Shown piece by piece: positions 7,999-14,334 of a stretch of 17,891 bases of DNA. The position numbers and the translations under genes were made by a program. Positions within the stretch are counted from its first letter, which is position 1. Every line of letters begins with the position of its first letter. Source of the DNA: Acidimicrobiia bacterium (lineage in GTDB: Bacteria; Actinomycetota; Acidimicrobiia; Spongiisociales; UBA5794). The stretch covers positions 1 through 17,891 of the forward strand of contig JAUXCV010000010.1 in the NCBI GenBank assembly GCA_030618675.1, given 5' to 3'. The notes under the pieces are model-generated. The model saw only the letters and a program-made list of their open reading frames with translations, made no database searches and was not told the origin of the DNA.

Positions 7999-8376
7999 AT
8001 GACGTTCTGGCAAGTGTTCTTGATGCTGATGATCTTCGTACCCCTCATCATGCTGTGGGTCTTCACGCTCGTCGATCTCTTCCAACGCGCAGATCTCAGT
8101 GGAATCGCGAAGGCGTTGTGGGCGATAGCGATCGTGCTCCTTCCCCTCATCGGCATGCTGGTCTACTTCCTCCTTCGCGAACCATCGGCGCCGGCCGTCG
8201 GCGATCGGCCGACATCGACTCCGGTCGAACCATCCGGTCCCGACGTTTCGCCACCAGGAGCCGCGGACGTCGCAGACCAACTCGAACGCCTCGCCGACCT
8301 CCGCGACAAGTCGATCCTTACCGACGACGAGTTCCAGCGGGAGAAGGACAAGCTCCTCGGGTCCGGTCCGGAGTGA
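7999..8376 (+). CDS. Small membrane protein, PLDc_N plus SHOCT domains (first of pair)
   Basis: A 125-residue protein with two hydrophobic helices (about 5-25 and 38-60) matching the phospholipase-D/nuclease N-terminal (PLDc_N) membrane module, without any PLD catalytic HKD motif. A Pro/Ser/Thr-rich linker (about 62-90) and a C-terminal SHOCT helix pair (about 92-120; LADLRDKSILTDDEFQREKDKLL) follow. SHOCT motifs are thought to mediate oligomerisation or interaction; no biochemical function is known for this combination. ATG 7999 is supported by AAGGAG at 7988-7993, 5 nt upstream. The TGA stop overlaps the GTG start of a paralogous gene, so the two are probably translationally coupled. Heptad arrays lie both upstream and downstream of the pair. 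Confidence 0.85.
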   Translation: MTFWQVFLMLMIFVPLIMLWVFTLVDLFQRADLSGIAKALWAIAIVLLPLIGMLVYFLLREPSAPAVGDRPTSTPVEPSGPDVSPPGAADVADQLERLADLRDKSILTDDEFQREKDKLLGSGPE

Positions 8377-8720
8377 GAGACGCCGGGCCGATCATCGCGG
8401 TCGGGATCGTGCTGGTCCCGTTGGTCGCGATGTGGATCTTCGCCCTATTCAACATCGTCGTGAAGCGGAACGATCTCTCGATCGGGTGGAAGGGCATCTG
8501 GTCGACGATCGTGATCCTCATCCCGTACATCGGCGTACTGGTCTACGCCATCGTTCGCCCCCCTGCTCAGGTGATGGGGCCCGCTCACAGCGACTCGACC
8601 GCCACGAGTCAAGCGATGGACCGGATACACCGCATGAAGACGGAACATGATTCCGGTTCAATCACCGACGAGCAGTTCGCCGCCAACAAGGCCGCCGTCT
8701 TCGGCATGACGGAGCCGTAG
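8373..8720 (+). CDS. Small membrane protein, PLDc_N plus SHOCT domains (second of pair)
   Basis: A 115-residue paralogue of the preceding gene: two hydrophobic helices (about 6-27 and 42-62), a short linker, and a SHOCT-like C-terminus (about 86-110; IHRMKTEHDSGSITDEQFAANKAAVF). The start is GTG 8373, which overlaps the upstream TGA (GTGA, 8373-8376). In-frame ATG codons further upstream lie inside the first gene and would give an implausible Arg-rich N-terminus. Shared architecture with low identity suggests an old duplication and perhaps a hetero-oligomer in the membrane (inference). The TAG stop (8718-8720) lies inside the first GTAGCCC unit of a heptad array. Confidence 0.82.
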   Translation: MRDAGPIIAVGIVLVPLVAMWIFALFNIVVKRNDLSIGWKGIWSTIVILIPYIGVLVYAIVRPPAQVMGPAHSDSTATSQAMDRIHRMKTEHDSGSITDEQFAANKAAVFGMTEP

Positions 8721-8762
8721 CCCGTAGCCCGTACGGGATACGCAATACGGACTACGGAATAC
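8717..8762. repeat. Head-to-head GTA-heptad arrays between PLDc_N-SHOCT and tRNA-Leu 3' ends
   Basis: On the plus strand GTAGCCC occurs twice (8717-8730), followed by GTA. From the other side, on the minus strand (8762 down to 8735), the units are GTATTCC, GTAGTCC, GTATTGC and GTATCCC. The two meet at the palindrome CCCGTACGGG (8728-8737). Each array reads GTA-first on the strand of the gene that ends next to it. The stop codon of the plus-strand gene is in the first unit; the minus-strand array directly abuts a GC hairpin downstream of the tRNA. Confidence 0.93.
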
Positions 8763-8783
8763 ATCGGCGGCGAAGCCGCCGAT
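8763..8783 (-). terminator. GC hairpin downstream of tRNA-Leu
   Basis: A perfect 9-bp inverted repeat, ATCGGCGGC / GCCGCCGAT, with a 3-base loop, starting 6 bases past the tRNA 3' end. There is no T-tract after it; instead a GTA-heptad array starts at the next base (8762). It is called a terminator by position and stability; the missing T-tract makes intrinsic termination uncertain. Confidence 0.5.
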
Positions 8784-8789
8784 CAAGCG

Positions 8790-8873
8790 TGCCCGGGGAG
8801 GGACTTGAACCCCCACGCCCCGAAGGACAGCGGTGTTTAAGACCGCCGCGTCTACCGATTCCGCCACCCGGGC
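8790..8873 (-). tRNA. tRNA-Leu (anticodon UAA)
   Basis: The minus strand folds as a class II tRNA. The acceptor stem GCCCGGG (8867-8873) pairs with CCCGGGC (8791-8797), discriminator A at 8790. The D-arm is TGGCGGAATCGGTAGACGC; the anticodon stem is GCGGT/ACCGC with loop CTTAAAC, giving anticodon TAA. A long variable arm (TGTCCTTCGGGGCG) and a T-arm with GTTCAAGTC follow. Length is 84 nt. The CCA end is not encoded (next bases CGC), so it must be added enzymatically. It reads Leu UUA codons, rare in high-GC genomes, as in the bldA-type tRNA of Streptomyces. Confidence 0.97.
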
Positions 8874-9014
8874 CAAGGAGCGTGCTGGGCATCACATGTT
8901 CGCCCCACACGGTCCGGATCGAGCGTAGCGACCAAACCGTCGGTGTCCTAGATGGCATGGGACGCGACCTTGAGTAGCATCTAGGCGCTGACCGAAAACA
9001 TGGAGGCTCACGCA

Positions 9015-11081
9015 GTGAAAGTGTTCCCACCGGACAAGATTCGGAACGTCGCCCTCGTCGGACACTCCGGTGCCGGCAAAACCACACTCGCCGAGGCGCT
9101 CCTCTATCGCGCCGGCACGATCCAACGCCTCGGGAGGATCGAGGACGGCACCACCGTGACCGACTTCGATCCAGAGGAACACGCGCGCAGGATGTCGCTC
9201 TCTCTCGCCCTCGCACCGTTCGTGTGGAAGGGCTTCAAGATCAATCTGATCGATACCCCCGGCTACGCCGATTTCGTCGGTGACGTTCACGCTGCATTGC
9301 GCGTCTCCGATCTCGCCGTTTTCGTTGTCTCTGCAGTCGACGGCGTCAAAGTTCAGACCGAGTACGCATGGAATATCGCCGATGCCCTCCATGTACCTCG
9401 AATGGTCTTCATCAACAAGCTGGACAAGGAACGAGCCTCATTCGACCGAACCCTCGAACAGCTTCGTGAACGCTTCGGCGCCGGCATCGCTCCCATCGAA
9501 CTGCCCATCGGTGAGCAAGAGAGCTTCCACGGCATCGCCGACCTCTTCCGCGACAAGGCCTACATCTACGACTCGGGTCAAGCAGAAGAAGTCGAGATCC
9601 CTGAGGAGATGTCGAGTCGCGAGCATGAGATCCACGACAGTCTCGTCGAAGGCATCGTCGTCGCCGATGATGAGATGCTCGAGCGGTACCTCGAGGGTGA
9701 CATCCCCTCCGTACCCGAACTCGAACATACGATGGCGAAGGGGATCGCTGAGGCGACTGTGTTCCCGGTTGTGTGCGGCTCCGCCACCGGCCCGATCGCC
9801 GTCGATCGCCTCGCTGATTTCATCACCGAACTTGGCCCGGCACCCACCGACCGTCCCCCGATGGTGGTCGCGGCCGGAGACCAGACCGTCGAGGTCGTCT
9901 CCGACGTTTCGGGCGACCCTCTGGCGTTCGTGTTCAAGACGATCGCCGACCCGTACGTTGGACAAATCTCGCTGATGAGAGTCCGCTCGGGCACGCTCAA
10001 GCCTGAGACGACGCTCTCGAATAGCCGCTCCGGATCAGATGAGAAGCTGGCGAAGATCGCCACGATGATCGGCAAGGAAACCGAACTCGTGGAATCTGCC
10101 CCGGCGGGGGACATCGTTGCCGTCGCCAAGCTTTCGGACACGGACACCGGCGACACACTTGCTCCGAAGAACAAGCCGGTCGCGCTTCCTCCCGTCGATC
10201 GACCTGAGCCCGTTCTCTCTACAGCAGTGACCGCGAAGACTCAGGCTGACGAAGACAAACTCGCGAACGCACTTCGCCGGATCCTCGCCGAGGATCCCGC
10301 TCTCCGCCTCGAACGCAACAGTGAGACGAAGCAAACACTGCTGTGGGGCATGGGCGAGATGCACCTCACGATCACGCTGGAACGGCTGCAGCGCAAGTTC
10401 GGTGTCGCGGTGGAGACGACCAAGGCCAAGGTGCCGTACCGTGAAACGATCGCCCGCTCGGCGCAGGCTGAGGGCAAGTACAAGAAGCAGACGGGCGGCC
10501 ACGGACAATACGGCGTCTGCTTCCTCCGGGTCAGCCCGCTGCCGGGTGGCACCGGTTTCGAGTTCGTCGACGAGATCAAGGGTGGATCGATTCCCCGTCA
10601 GTTCATCCCGGCCGTCGAGAAGGGCGTCAGGGAGACCATGGCCGACGGAGGGATCCGCGGTTTCCCTGTTGTGGACGTCCAGGTCGCCGTCTACGACGGG
10701 AAGTACCACTCGGTCGACTCGTCAGAGATGAGCTTCAAGATGGCAGGACGCCTCGGATTCAAGGCTGCCATGGAACAGGCGGGTCCCATCATGCTCGAAC
10801 CGGTATCCCGGCTCGAGGTCACGGTCCCTGCCGACTACCAGGGCGATGTGATGGGCGATCTATCGTCACGCCGCGGTCAGCTCCAGGGAACTGAGGCCGC
10901 CACCGGCGGACGGCAACTGATCACGGCTCTCGTGCCAACATCGGAGATCATGAACTACGCGATCGATCTGCGCTCCCTGACCCAGGGTTGGGGTCAGTTC
11001 AGCGCCGTTCACGCCCACTACCAGGAGATGCCATCACACATGGCGGATCAGGTGGTGAAGGAGTTGGAAGACGAGAAGTAG
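9015..11081 (+). CDS. EF-G-like translational GTPase, EF-G2 type
   Basis: A 688-residue protein with full EF-G architecture. The G domain (about 8-270) has G1 GHSGAGKTT (16-24), G3 DTPG (80-83) and G4 NKLD (134-137). The G2 region reads RRMSL rather than the RGITI of canonical EF-G. Domains II-V follow, with the domain IV loop region GGHGQYG and a C-terminal SEIMNYAIDLRSLTQGWGQF segment. This is the EF-G2 branch common in actinobacteria; the mycobacterial protein is reported to bind GTP without ribosome-stimulated hydrolysis (family knowledge, from memory). The start is GTG 9015 with GGAGG 8 nt upstream, giving MKVFPPDKIRNVALVG; an ATG at 9000 lies before that Shine-Dalgarno and is less likely. 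It stands alone as a transcription unit, divergent from tRNA-Leu and convergent with ppx. The stop is TAG, followed by a hairpin and heptad array. Confidence 0.92.
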   Translation: MKVFPPDKIRNVALVGHSGAGKTTLAEALLYRAGTIQRLGRIEDGTTVTDFDPEEHARRMSLSLALAPFVWKGFKINLIDTPGYADFVGDVHAALRVSDLAVFVVSAVDGVKVQTEYAWNIADALHVPRMVFINKLDKERASFDRTLEQLRERFGAGIAPIELPIGEQESFHGIADLFRDKAYIYDSGQAEEVEIPEEMSSREHEIHDSLVEGIVVADDEMLERYLEGDIPSVPELEHTMAKGIAEATVFPVVCGSATGPIAVDRLADFITELGPAPTDRPPMVVAAGDQTVEVVSDVSGDPLAFVFKTIADPYVGQISLMRVRSGTLKPETTLSNSRSGSDEKLAKIATMIGKETELVESAPAGDIVAVAKLSDTDTGDTLAPKNKPVALPPVDRPEPVLSTAVTAKTQADEDKLANALRRILAEDPALRLERNSETKQTLLWGMGEMHLTITLERLQRKFGVAVETTKAKVPYRETIARSAQAEGKYKKQTGGHGQYGVCFLRVSPLPGGTGFEFVDEIKGGSIPRQFIPAVEKGVRETMADGGIRGFPVVDVQVAVYDGKYHSVDSSEMSFKMAGRLGFKAAMEQAGPIMLEPVSRLEVTVPADYQGDVMGDLSSRRGQLQGTEAATGGRQLITALVPTSEIMNYAIDLRSLTQGWGQFSAVHAHYQEMPSHMADQVVKELEDEK

Positions 11082-11082
11082 G

Positions 11083-11099
11083 GCAGCACTACGTGCTGC
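11083..11099 (+). terminator. GC hairpin just after the EF-G2 stop codon
   Basis: A perfect 7-bp inverted repeat GCAGCAC / GTGCTGC with a TAC loop starts two bases after the TAG stop. No T-tract follows; a GTA-heptad array starts at the next base (11100). The arrangement matches that at tRNA-Leu. Terminator role inferred from position. Confidence 0.5.
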
Positions 11100-11134
11100 G
11101 TAGTCCGTAGCCCGTATCCCGTAGCCCGTATCCG
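11100..11134 (+). repeat. GTA-heptad array at the EF-G2 3' end
   Basis: Five contiguous 7-bp units on the plus strand: GTAGTCC, GTAGCCC, GTATCCC, GTAGCCC, GTATCCG. It directly follows the hairpin at 11083-11099. Between it and the opposing ppx array lie 73 bases (11135-11207) in which I see no gene or clear structure. Confidence 0.95.
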
Positions 11135-11207
11135 AACAAACGGTGCGGTGGCGATTCAACTTCGTGGAGATATCACCAAATCACGGCAGCCACGTCGCGG
11201 TCCGACT

Positions 11208-11242
11208 CCAGTACGGAGTACGGACTACGGACTACGGACTAC
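11208..11242 (-). repeat. GTA-heptad array overlapping the ppx 3' end
   Basis: Read on the minus strand the units are GTAGTCC x3, GTACTCC and GTACTGG. The first two and part of the third are translated: they encode the last five residues of the ppx product (VVRSP) and supply its TAG stop (11225-11227). It faces the EF-G2 array. Confidence 0.95.
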
Positions 11243-12133
11243 TTCGATCGCCATGCCATCCAGGAGGTCGTGCTCGCTCACAGTGACGCTCTCCACTCCG
11301 ATCGCGGTCAGTGCAGCTTCCGCGAGGACCGCTCCTGCAAGGATCACCGGGGCACGCTTGGGGTCGAGAGATGGGATGGCGGCAGTCTCGGCGATGCTCA
11401 GATCAGCCAGGCGGTCGATCAGATTCCGGATTACCGTGATCGTCAGCACGGTTCCGTGGACGCGATCGCGATCGTAGTTCTCGAGGTCAAGGTTGATCGC
11501 CGCAAGGCTGGTGAACGTTCCGGCGACACCTATCGCACGCTCCGGGGCCGTCGGCAGAGAAATCCCACGGAGCATCTCAACGGAGGATACGCGCGCCGCG
11601 TCCACTTCCTCTTCTGAAGCAGGGCGGGATGACAGCGAGCGCTCGGTGAGACGCACCGATCCAATGTCGATGCTGGTCGCGTACGTCACCGCCCCGTTCC
11701 CGAACACGAACTCGGTCGATCCCCCTCCGATGTCGATCACAACGGTCGGCAACCGGCGGTCGATGGAGGCCGTGGCCCCGAGATATGCGAGCTCAGCCTC
11801 CTCTGCACCGGAGATCACTTCAGGCACCACTCCCAGGACCCGAGCGGCGCGTTCCATGAACTCGGCGCCGTCCTCGGCGTCGCGTGTCGCCGACGTTGCC
11901 ACGGCTCGACGACGGCGTACATCGAGACGATCCATGATCGCTCCGTAGCGTTCAAGGACGTCGAGCGTGGCCGCCGCGTGCTCTTGATCGAAGCGCCTCG
12001 TTCGATCCACACCCGCTCCGAGTGCCGTGACCTCCACCTCACGGTGACGCTCCTTCCCGTCATCGACCACAAGCAGACGCATGGAATTGGTACCGATGTC
12101 GACGACACCGACGATCATCGCGGCTCGATCCAT
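11225..12133 (-). CDS. ppx: Ppx/GppA-family exopolyphosphatase / pppGpp phosphohydrolase
   Basis: A 302-residue protein of the ASKHA fold that hydrolyses polyphosphate or pppGpp (family knowledge). Motifs: DIGTNSMRLL (12-21) phosphate loop, SATRDA (81-86), ISGAEEAEL with catalytic Glu near 111, DIGGGSTEF (134-142), and GVAGTFTSLAA. It is the short, roughly 300-residue actinobacterial form, lacking the extra C-terminal domains of E. coli PPX. ATG 12133 has AGGA 7 nt upstream; ATG 12118, which overlaps the DUF501 stop as ATGA and gives MIVGVVDIGT, is an equally reasonable start. It is the last gene of the mazG-eno-ftsB-DUF501-ppx run. The C-terminal VVRSP and the stop codon are encoded by a 7-bp repeat array, suggesting the original 3' end was overwritten or extended. 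Ppx versus GppA activity cannot be separated by sequence. Confidence 0.9.
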   Translation of the reverse strand: MDRAAMIVGVVDIGTNSMRLLVVDDGKERHREVEVTALGAGVDRTRRFDQEHAAATLDVLERYGAIMDRLDVRRRRAVATSATRDAEDGAEFMERAARVLGVVPEVISGAEEAELAYLGATASIDRRLPTVVIDIGGGSTEFVFGNGAVTYATSIDIGSVRLTERSLSSRPASEEEVDAARVSSVEMLRGISLPTAPERAIGVAGTFTSLAAINLDLENYDRDRVHGTVLTITVIRNLIDRLADLSIAETAAIPSLDPKRAPVILAGAVLAEAALTAIGVESVTVSEHDLLDGMAIEVVRSP

Positions 12134-12642
12134 CCCGGATTCCTGACGGCAGTTCCATCCCCCGCATCGGCAACGCACGCGACCCCGCAGTCGAGTGGCT
12201 CGATCTGCGCTGCGGTCCACTCGCCGACCGGGTTGTCGTTGCCGGCAGCTGTGTCCGCGTAGTGCGCATGGAGACACTTCACGCCCGCTCCCGTGCCGCC
12301 GACCCCGCCTGTGGGCTGGTACCCCACGTATCCATCCGGGATCATCGCCTCTCGCGACGTGCGGTATCGCTCTGCAGCTGCAGAATGCCGGTCGACGAGA
12401 GCGGGATCGTTCGCGATCATCAGTTCGGCTTGACGAACCCCGCCCCCGGCTTCGACCCTCCCGATGCGTTTGGCGGCGAGCGGGCAGGTCAGCCAGTAGA
12501 GGGTCGGAAACGGCGTGTCGTCATCGAGAAGCGGAGGCACGGTGATAACGATCGGAAGACCGAGATGACAGCGAGCGGTGACGTCGATCGCCGAGCGAGG
12601 CGGGCGTCCGATCTGCGCCTGGACGACGCTGCGATCATCCAT
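12115..12642 (-). CDS. DUF501 family protein
   Basis: A 175-residue protein of the actinobacterial DUF501 family (M. tuberculosis Rv1025 type), function unknown. Conserved features: RCHLGLP near the N-terminus, PFPTLYWLTCP (44-54), a Gly-rich GGVGGTGAGVKCLHAHYA (112-129) and NDNPVGEW. The recurring Cys and His residues (C25, C53, C123, H125, H127) look like a possible metal or redox site, which is inference only. The start is ATG 12642, overlapping the ftsB stop by 8 bp; earlier in-frame starts lie within ftsB. Its position between ftsB and ppx is conserved in actinobacteria. The stop TGA (12115-12117) overlaps a possible ppx ATG. Confidence 0.9.
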   Translation of the reverse strand: MDDRSVVQAQIGRPPRSAIDVTARCHLGLPIVITVPPLLDDDTPFPTLYWLTCPLAAKRIGRVEAGGGVRQAELMIANDPALVDRHSAAAERYRTSREAMIPDGYVGYQPTGGVGGTGAGVKCLHAHYADTAAGNDNPVGEWTAAQIEPLDCGVACVADAGDGTAVRNPGWIEPR

Positions 12643-13063
12643 CGGTGTTGATGTCGTCCCCCGTGACGAAATCCCATACCCGTCGCCACCAGGGGCGCTC
12701 ATCGGATCGCACAACCGGGTCGGGCGATGCATCGACGATCGGTGTCTCCCTGGGGGTGACAACGACGTAGCCGACCTCGCCGGGTCGCACGAGGCCGTAC
12801 TGCTCGCGGGCGATTCGCTCGATCTCAGCATCGGTGCCGAGCATCTCGATGTCTTCGACCAGCACCTGGTTCTCGCGCTCCAGAGCCGCTAGTTGCTCCT
12901 GGGTGTGCTCGATCTGACGTTGCTGAGACACGAGTTGGCGGAAGGGAAAGATCCCCGAGACTGTGAGAGCGAGCGCTCCGAGCAGCACCACAGCCAGCAC
13001 CCATCCCCAGCGTTGTCTCCTGGGTGGTGAGGTCTCCGTGGTGTGCTCAAGCGTTTCTGTCAT
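12635..13063 (-). CDS. ftsB: FtsB/DivIC-family septum formation initiator protein
   Basis: A 142-residue bitopic membrane protein: cytoplasmic N-terminus (1-18), one transmembrane helix (about 20-38), a coiled coil (about 42-76, Gln/Glu/Leu-rich), and the conserved segment IERIAREQYGLVRPGE (81-96). A divergent C-terminal tail ends in WWRRVWDFVTGDD. FtsB/DivIC links FtsL and FtsQ in the divisome and helps activate septal peptidoglycan synthesis (family knowledge). The start is ATG 13063, which shares one base with the enolase stop (TGATG), with AAGGTGG just upstream. The position after eno is the usual actinobacterial one (Rv1024 type). Confidence 0.92.
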   Translation of the reverse strand: MTETLEHTTETSPPRRQRWGWVLAVVLLGALALTVSGIFPFRQLVSQQRQIEHTQEQLAALERENQVLVEDIEMLGTDAEIERIAREQYGLVRPGEVGYVVVTPRETPIVDASPDPVVRSDERPWWRRVWDFVTGDDINTDG

Positions 13064-14334
13064 CAATCCACCTTGAATGGTGCCCATCCGGCGAACCGGG
13101 CGTCGTCTCCGAGGTCGGCTTCGATCCGGAGAAGCTCGTTGTACTTCGCCGTCCGCTCTCCGCGAGCCGGGGCACCGGTCTTGATCTGCCCGGCGTTCGT
13201 GGCGACGGCAAGGTGAGCGATGTACGGATCCTCCGTCTCGCCCGAACGGTGGCTCACCATGCGGCCGTAGCCGTTGAGCGCCGCTGTGCTCATCGTGTGG
13301 AGGGTCTCGGAGAGGCTTCCGATCTGGTTGACCTTGATCAAGATCGCATTCGCCGCGTCCAGGTCGATCGACTTCATGAGGAACTCCTCGTTGGTGACGA
13401 GCAGATCGTCTCCTACGAGCTGAATCCGGCTGCCGAGCCGCTCTTTGAGGAGAACCCACCCGTCCCAGTCGGCTTCGTCGAGACCGTCCTCGATCGAGAT
13501 GATCGGGTAGTCATCCACGAGTCCGGCAAGATGCTCGACCATCTCCTCCGAGGTGAGTTCCGCCCCTGAGAGTTGGTAGCGACCGGATTGGTGGATCTCA
13601 CTCGCAGCGACGTCGAGAGCGATCGAGATCTCCTCGCCGGGCTTGTAGCCGGCGGACTCGATAGCTTCGATGATGATGTCAAGCACGGCGCGATCGTCGG
13701 GAAGGTCCGGGGCGAAGCCTCCTTCGTCACCGACATTCGTTGTCAGGCCGCGCCCTGCGAGCACCTTCTTGAGGGCGTGATACGTCTCGACACCGGCTCG
13801 CATCGCTTCCCGGTACGACGGCAAACCGCCGGGAACCAGCATGAACTCTTGAACGTCGACCGAGTTCGCAGCGTGCGCACCGCCGTTGAGAACGTTGAAG
13901 CACGGCGTCGGCAGAAGCCGACCGTCGGTCCCCCCGAGATACCGGTACAGGGGCAGCCCGACGGCCTCTGCAGCGGCGCGCGAGACCGCAAGCGATACGG
14001 CGAGAATCGCGTTCGCACCAAGGTTCGCCTTGTTGGGCGTGCCGTCGAGATCGAGCATGATCTGATCGACGCGTTCCTGACGAGTGGCATCGACCCCGAA
14101 AAGAGCGGGGGCGATTCGCTCATTCACGTTCTCGACGGCCTGTAGAACACCCTTACCGCCATAGCGTTCACCGCCGTCCCGAAGCTCGACGGCCTCGGCT
14201 GCGCCGGTTGAGGCGCCGGACGGCACGATCGCCCAACCGGTGGCGCCGCCGGACAGTGTCACCTCGGCTTCGACCGTCGGGTTTCCGCGCGAGTCAAGGA
14301 CCTCGCGAGCTGTGATGGTCTCGATAAGAGTCAT
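13063..14334 (-). CDS. eno: Enolase (phosphopyruvate hydratase)
   Basis: A 423-residue glycolytic enzyme converting 2-phosphoglycerate to phosphoenolpyruvate; cytosolic, Mg-dependent, usual family length. Substrate loop SGASTGAAE (39-47), GGAHAAN with His154, and GDEGGFAPDL with catalytic acid Glu204 are visible. Metal ligands fall at Asp241, Glu282 (SIEDGLDE) and Asp309 (VGDDLL). LIKVNQIGS carries the catalytic base Lys334, followed by SHRSGETED and IKTGAP. All expected active-site residues are present. ATG 14334 is chosen because the protein then begins MTLIETITAREVLDSRGNPT, with AAAGGA 7 nt upstream; the ATG overlaps the mazG stop as ATGA. Likely cotranscribed with its neighbours. Confidence 0.98.
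   Translation of the reverse strand: MTLIETITAREVLDSRGNPTVEAEVTLSGGATGWAIVPSGASTGAAEAVELRDGGERYGGKGVLQAVENVNERIAPALFGVDATRQERVDQIMLDLDGTPNKANLGANAILAVSLAVSRAAAEAVGLPLYRYLGGTDGRLLPTPCFNVLNGGAHAANSVDVQEFMLVPGGLPSYREAMRAGVETYHALKKVLAGRGLTTNVGDEGGFAPDLPDDRAVLDIIIEAIESAGYKPGEEISIALDVAASEIHQSGRYQLSGAELTSEEMVEHLAGLVDDYPIISIEDGLDEADWDGWVLLKERLGSRIQLVGDDLLVTNEEFLMKSIDLDAANAILIKVNQIGSLSETLHTMSTAALNGYGRMVSHRSGETEDPYIAHLAVATNAGQIKTGAPARGERTAKYNELLRIEADLGDDARFAGWAPFKVD

Noticed and set aside
8896..8928. Ten-codon ORF downstream of an AAGGAG near 8875
   Set aside because: The AAGGAG is 15 nt away and the peptide is too short to support; it lies in the tRNA-Leu/EF-G2 divergent spacer.
8975..8980. TAGCAT as the EF-G2 -10 element
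   Set aside because: The hexamer and distance to GTG 9015 are plausible, but no -35 is recognisable and such hexamers are frequent; too weak to list as a feature.
9000..9014. ATG 9000 as the EF-G2 start
   Set aside because: The GGAGG Shine-Dalgarno lies after this ATG and is correctly spaced for GTG 9015, which gives the usual family N-terminus.
12643..12831. Upstream in-frame extension of DUF501
   Set aside because: It overlaps ftsB in another frame and has biased, domain-free sequence; ATG 12642 gives the expected N-terminus.
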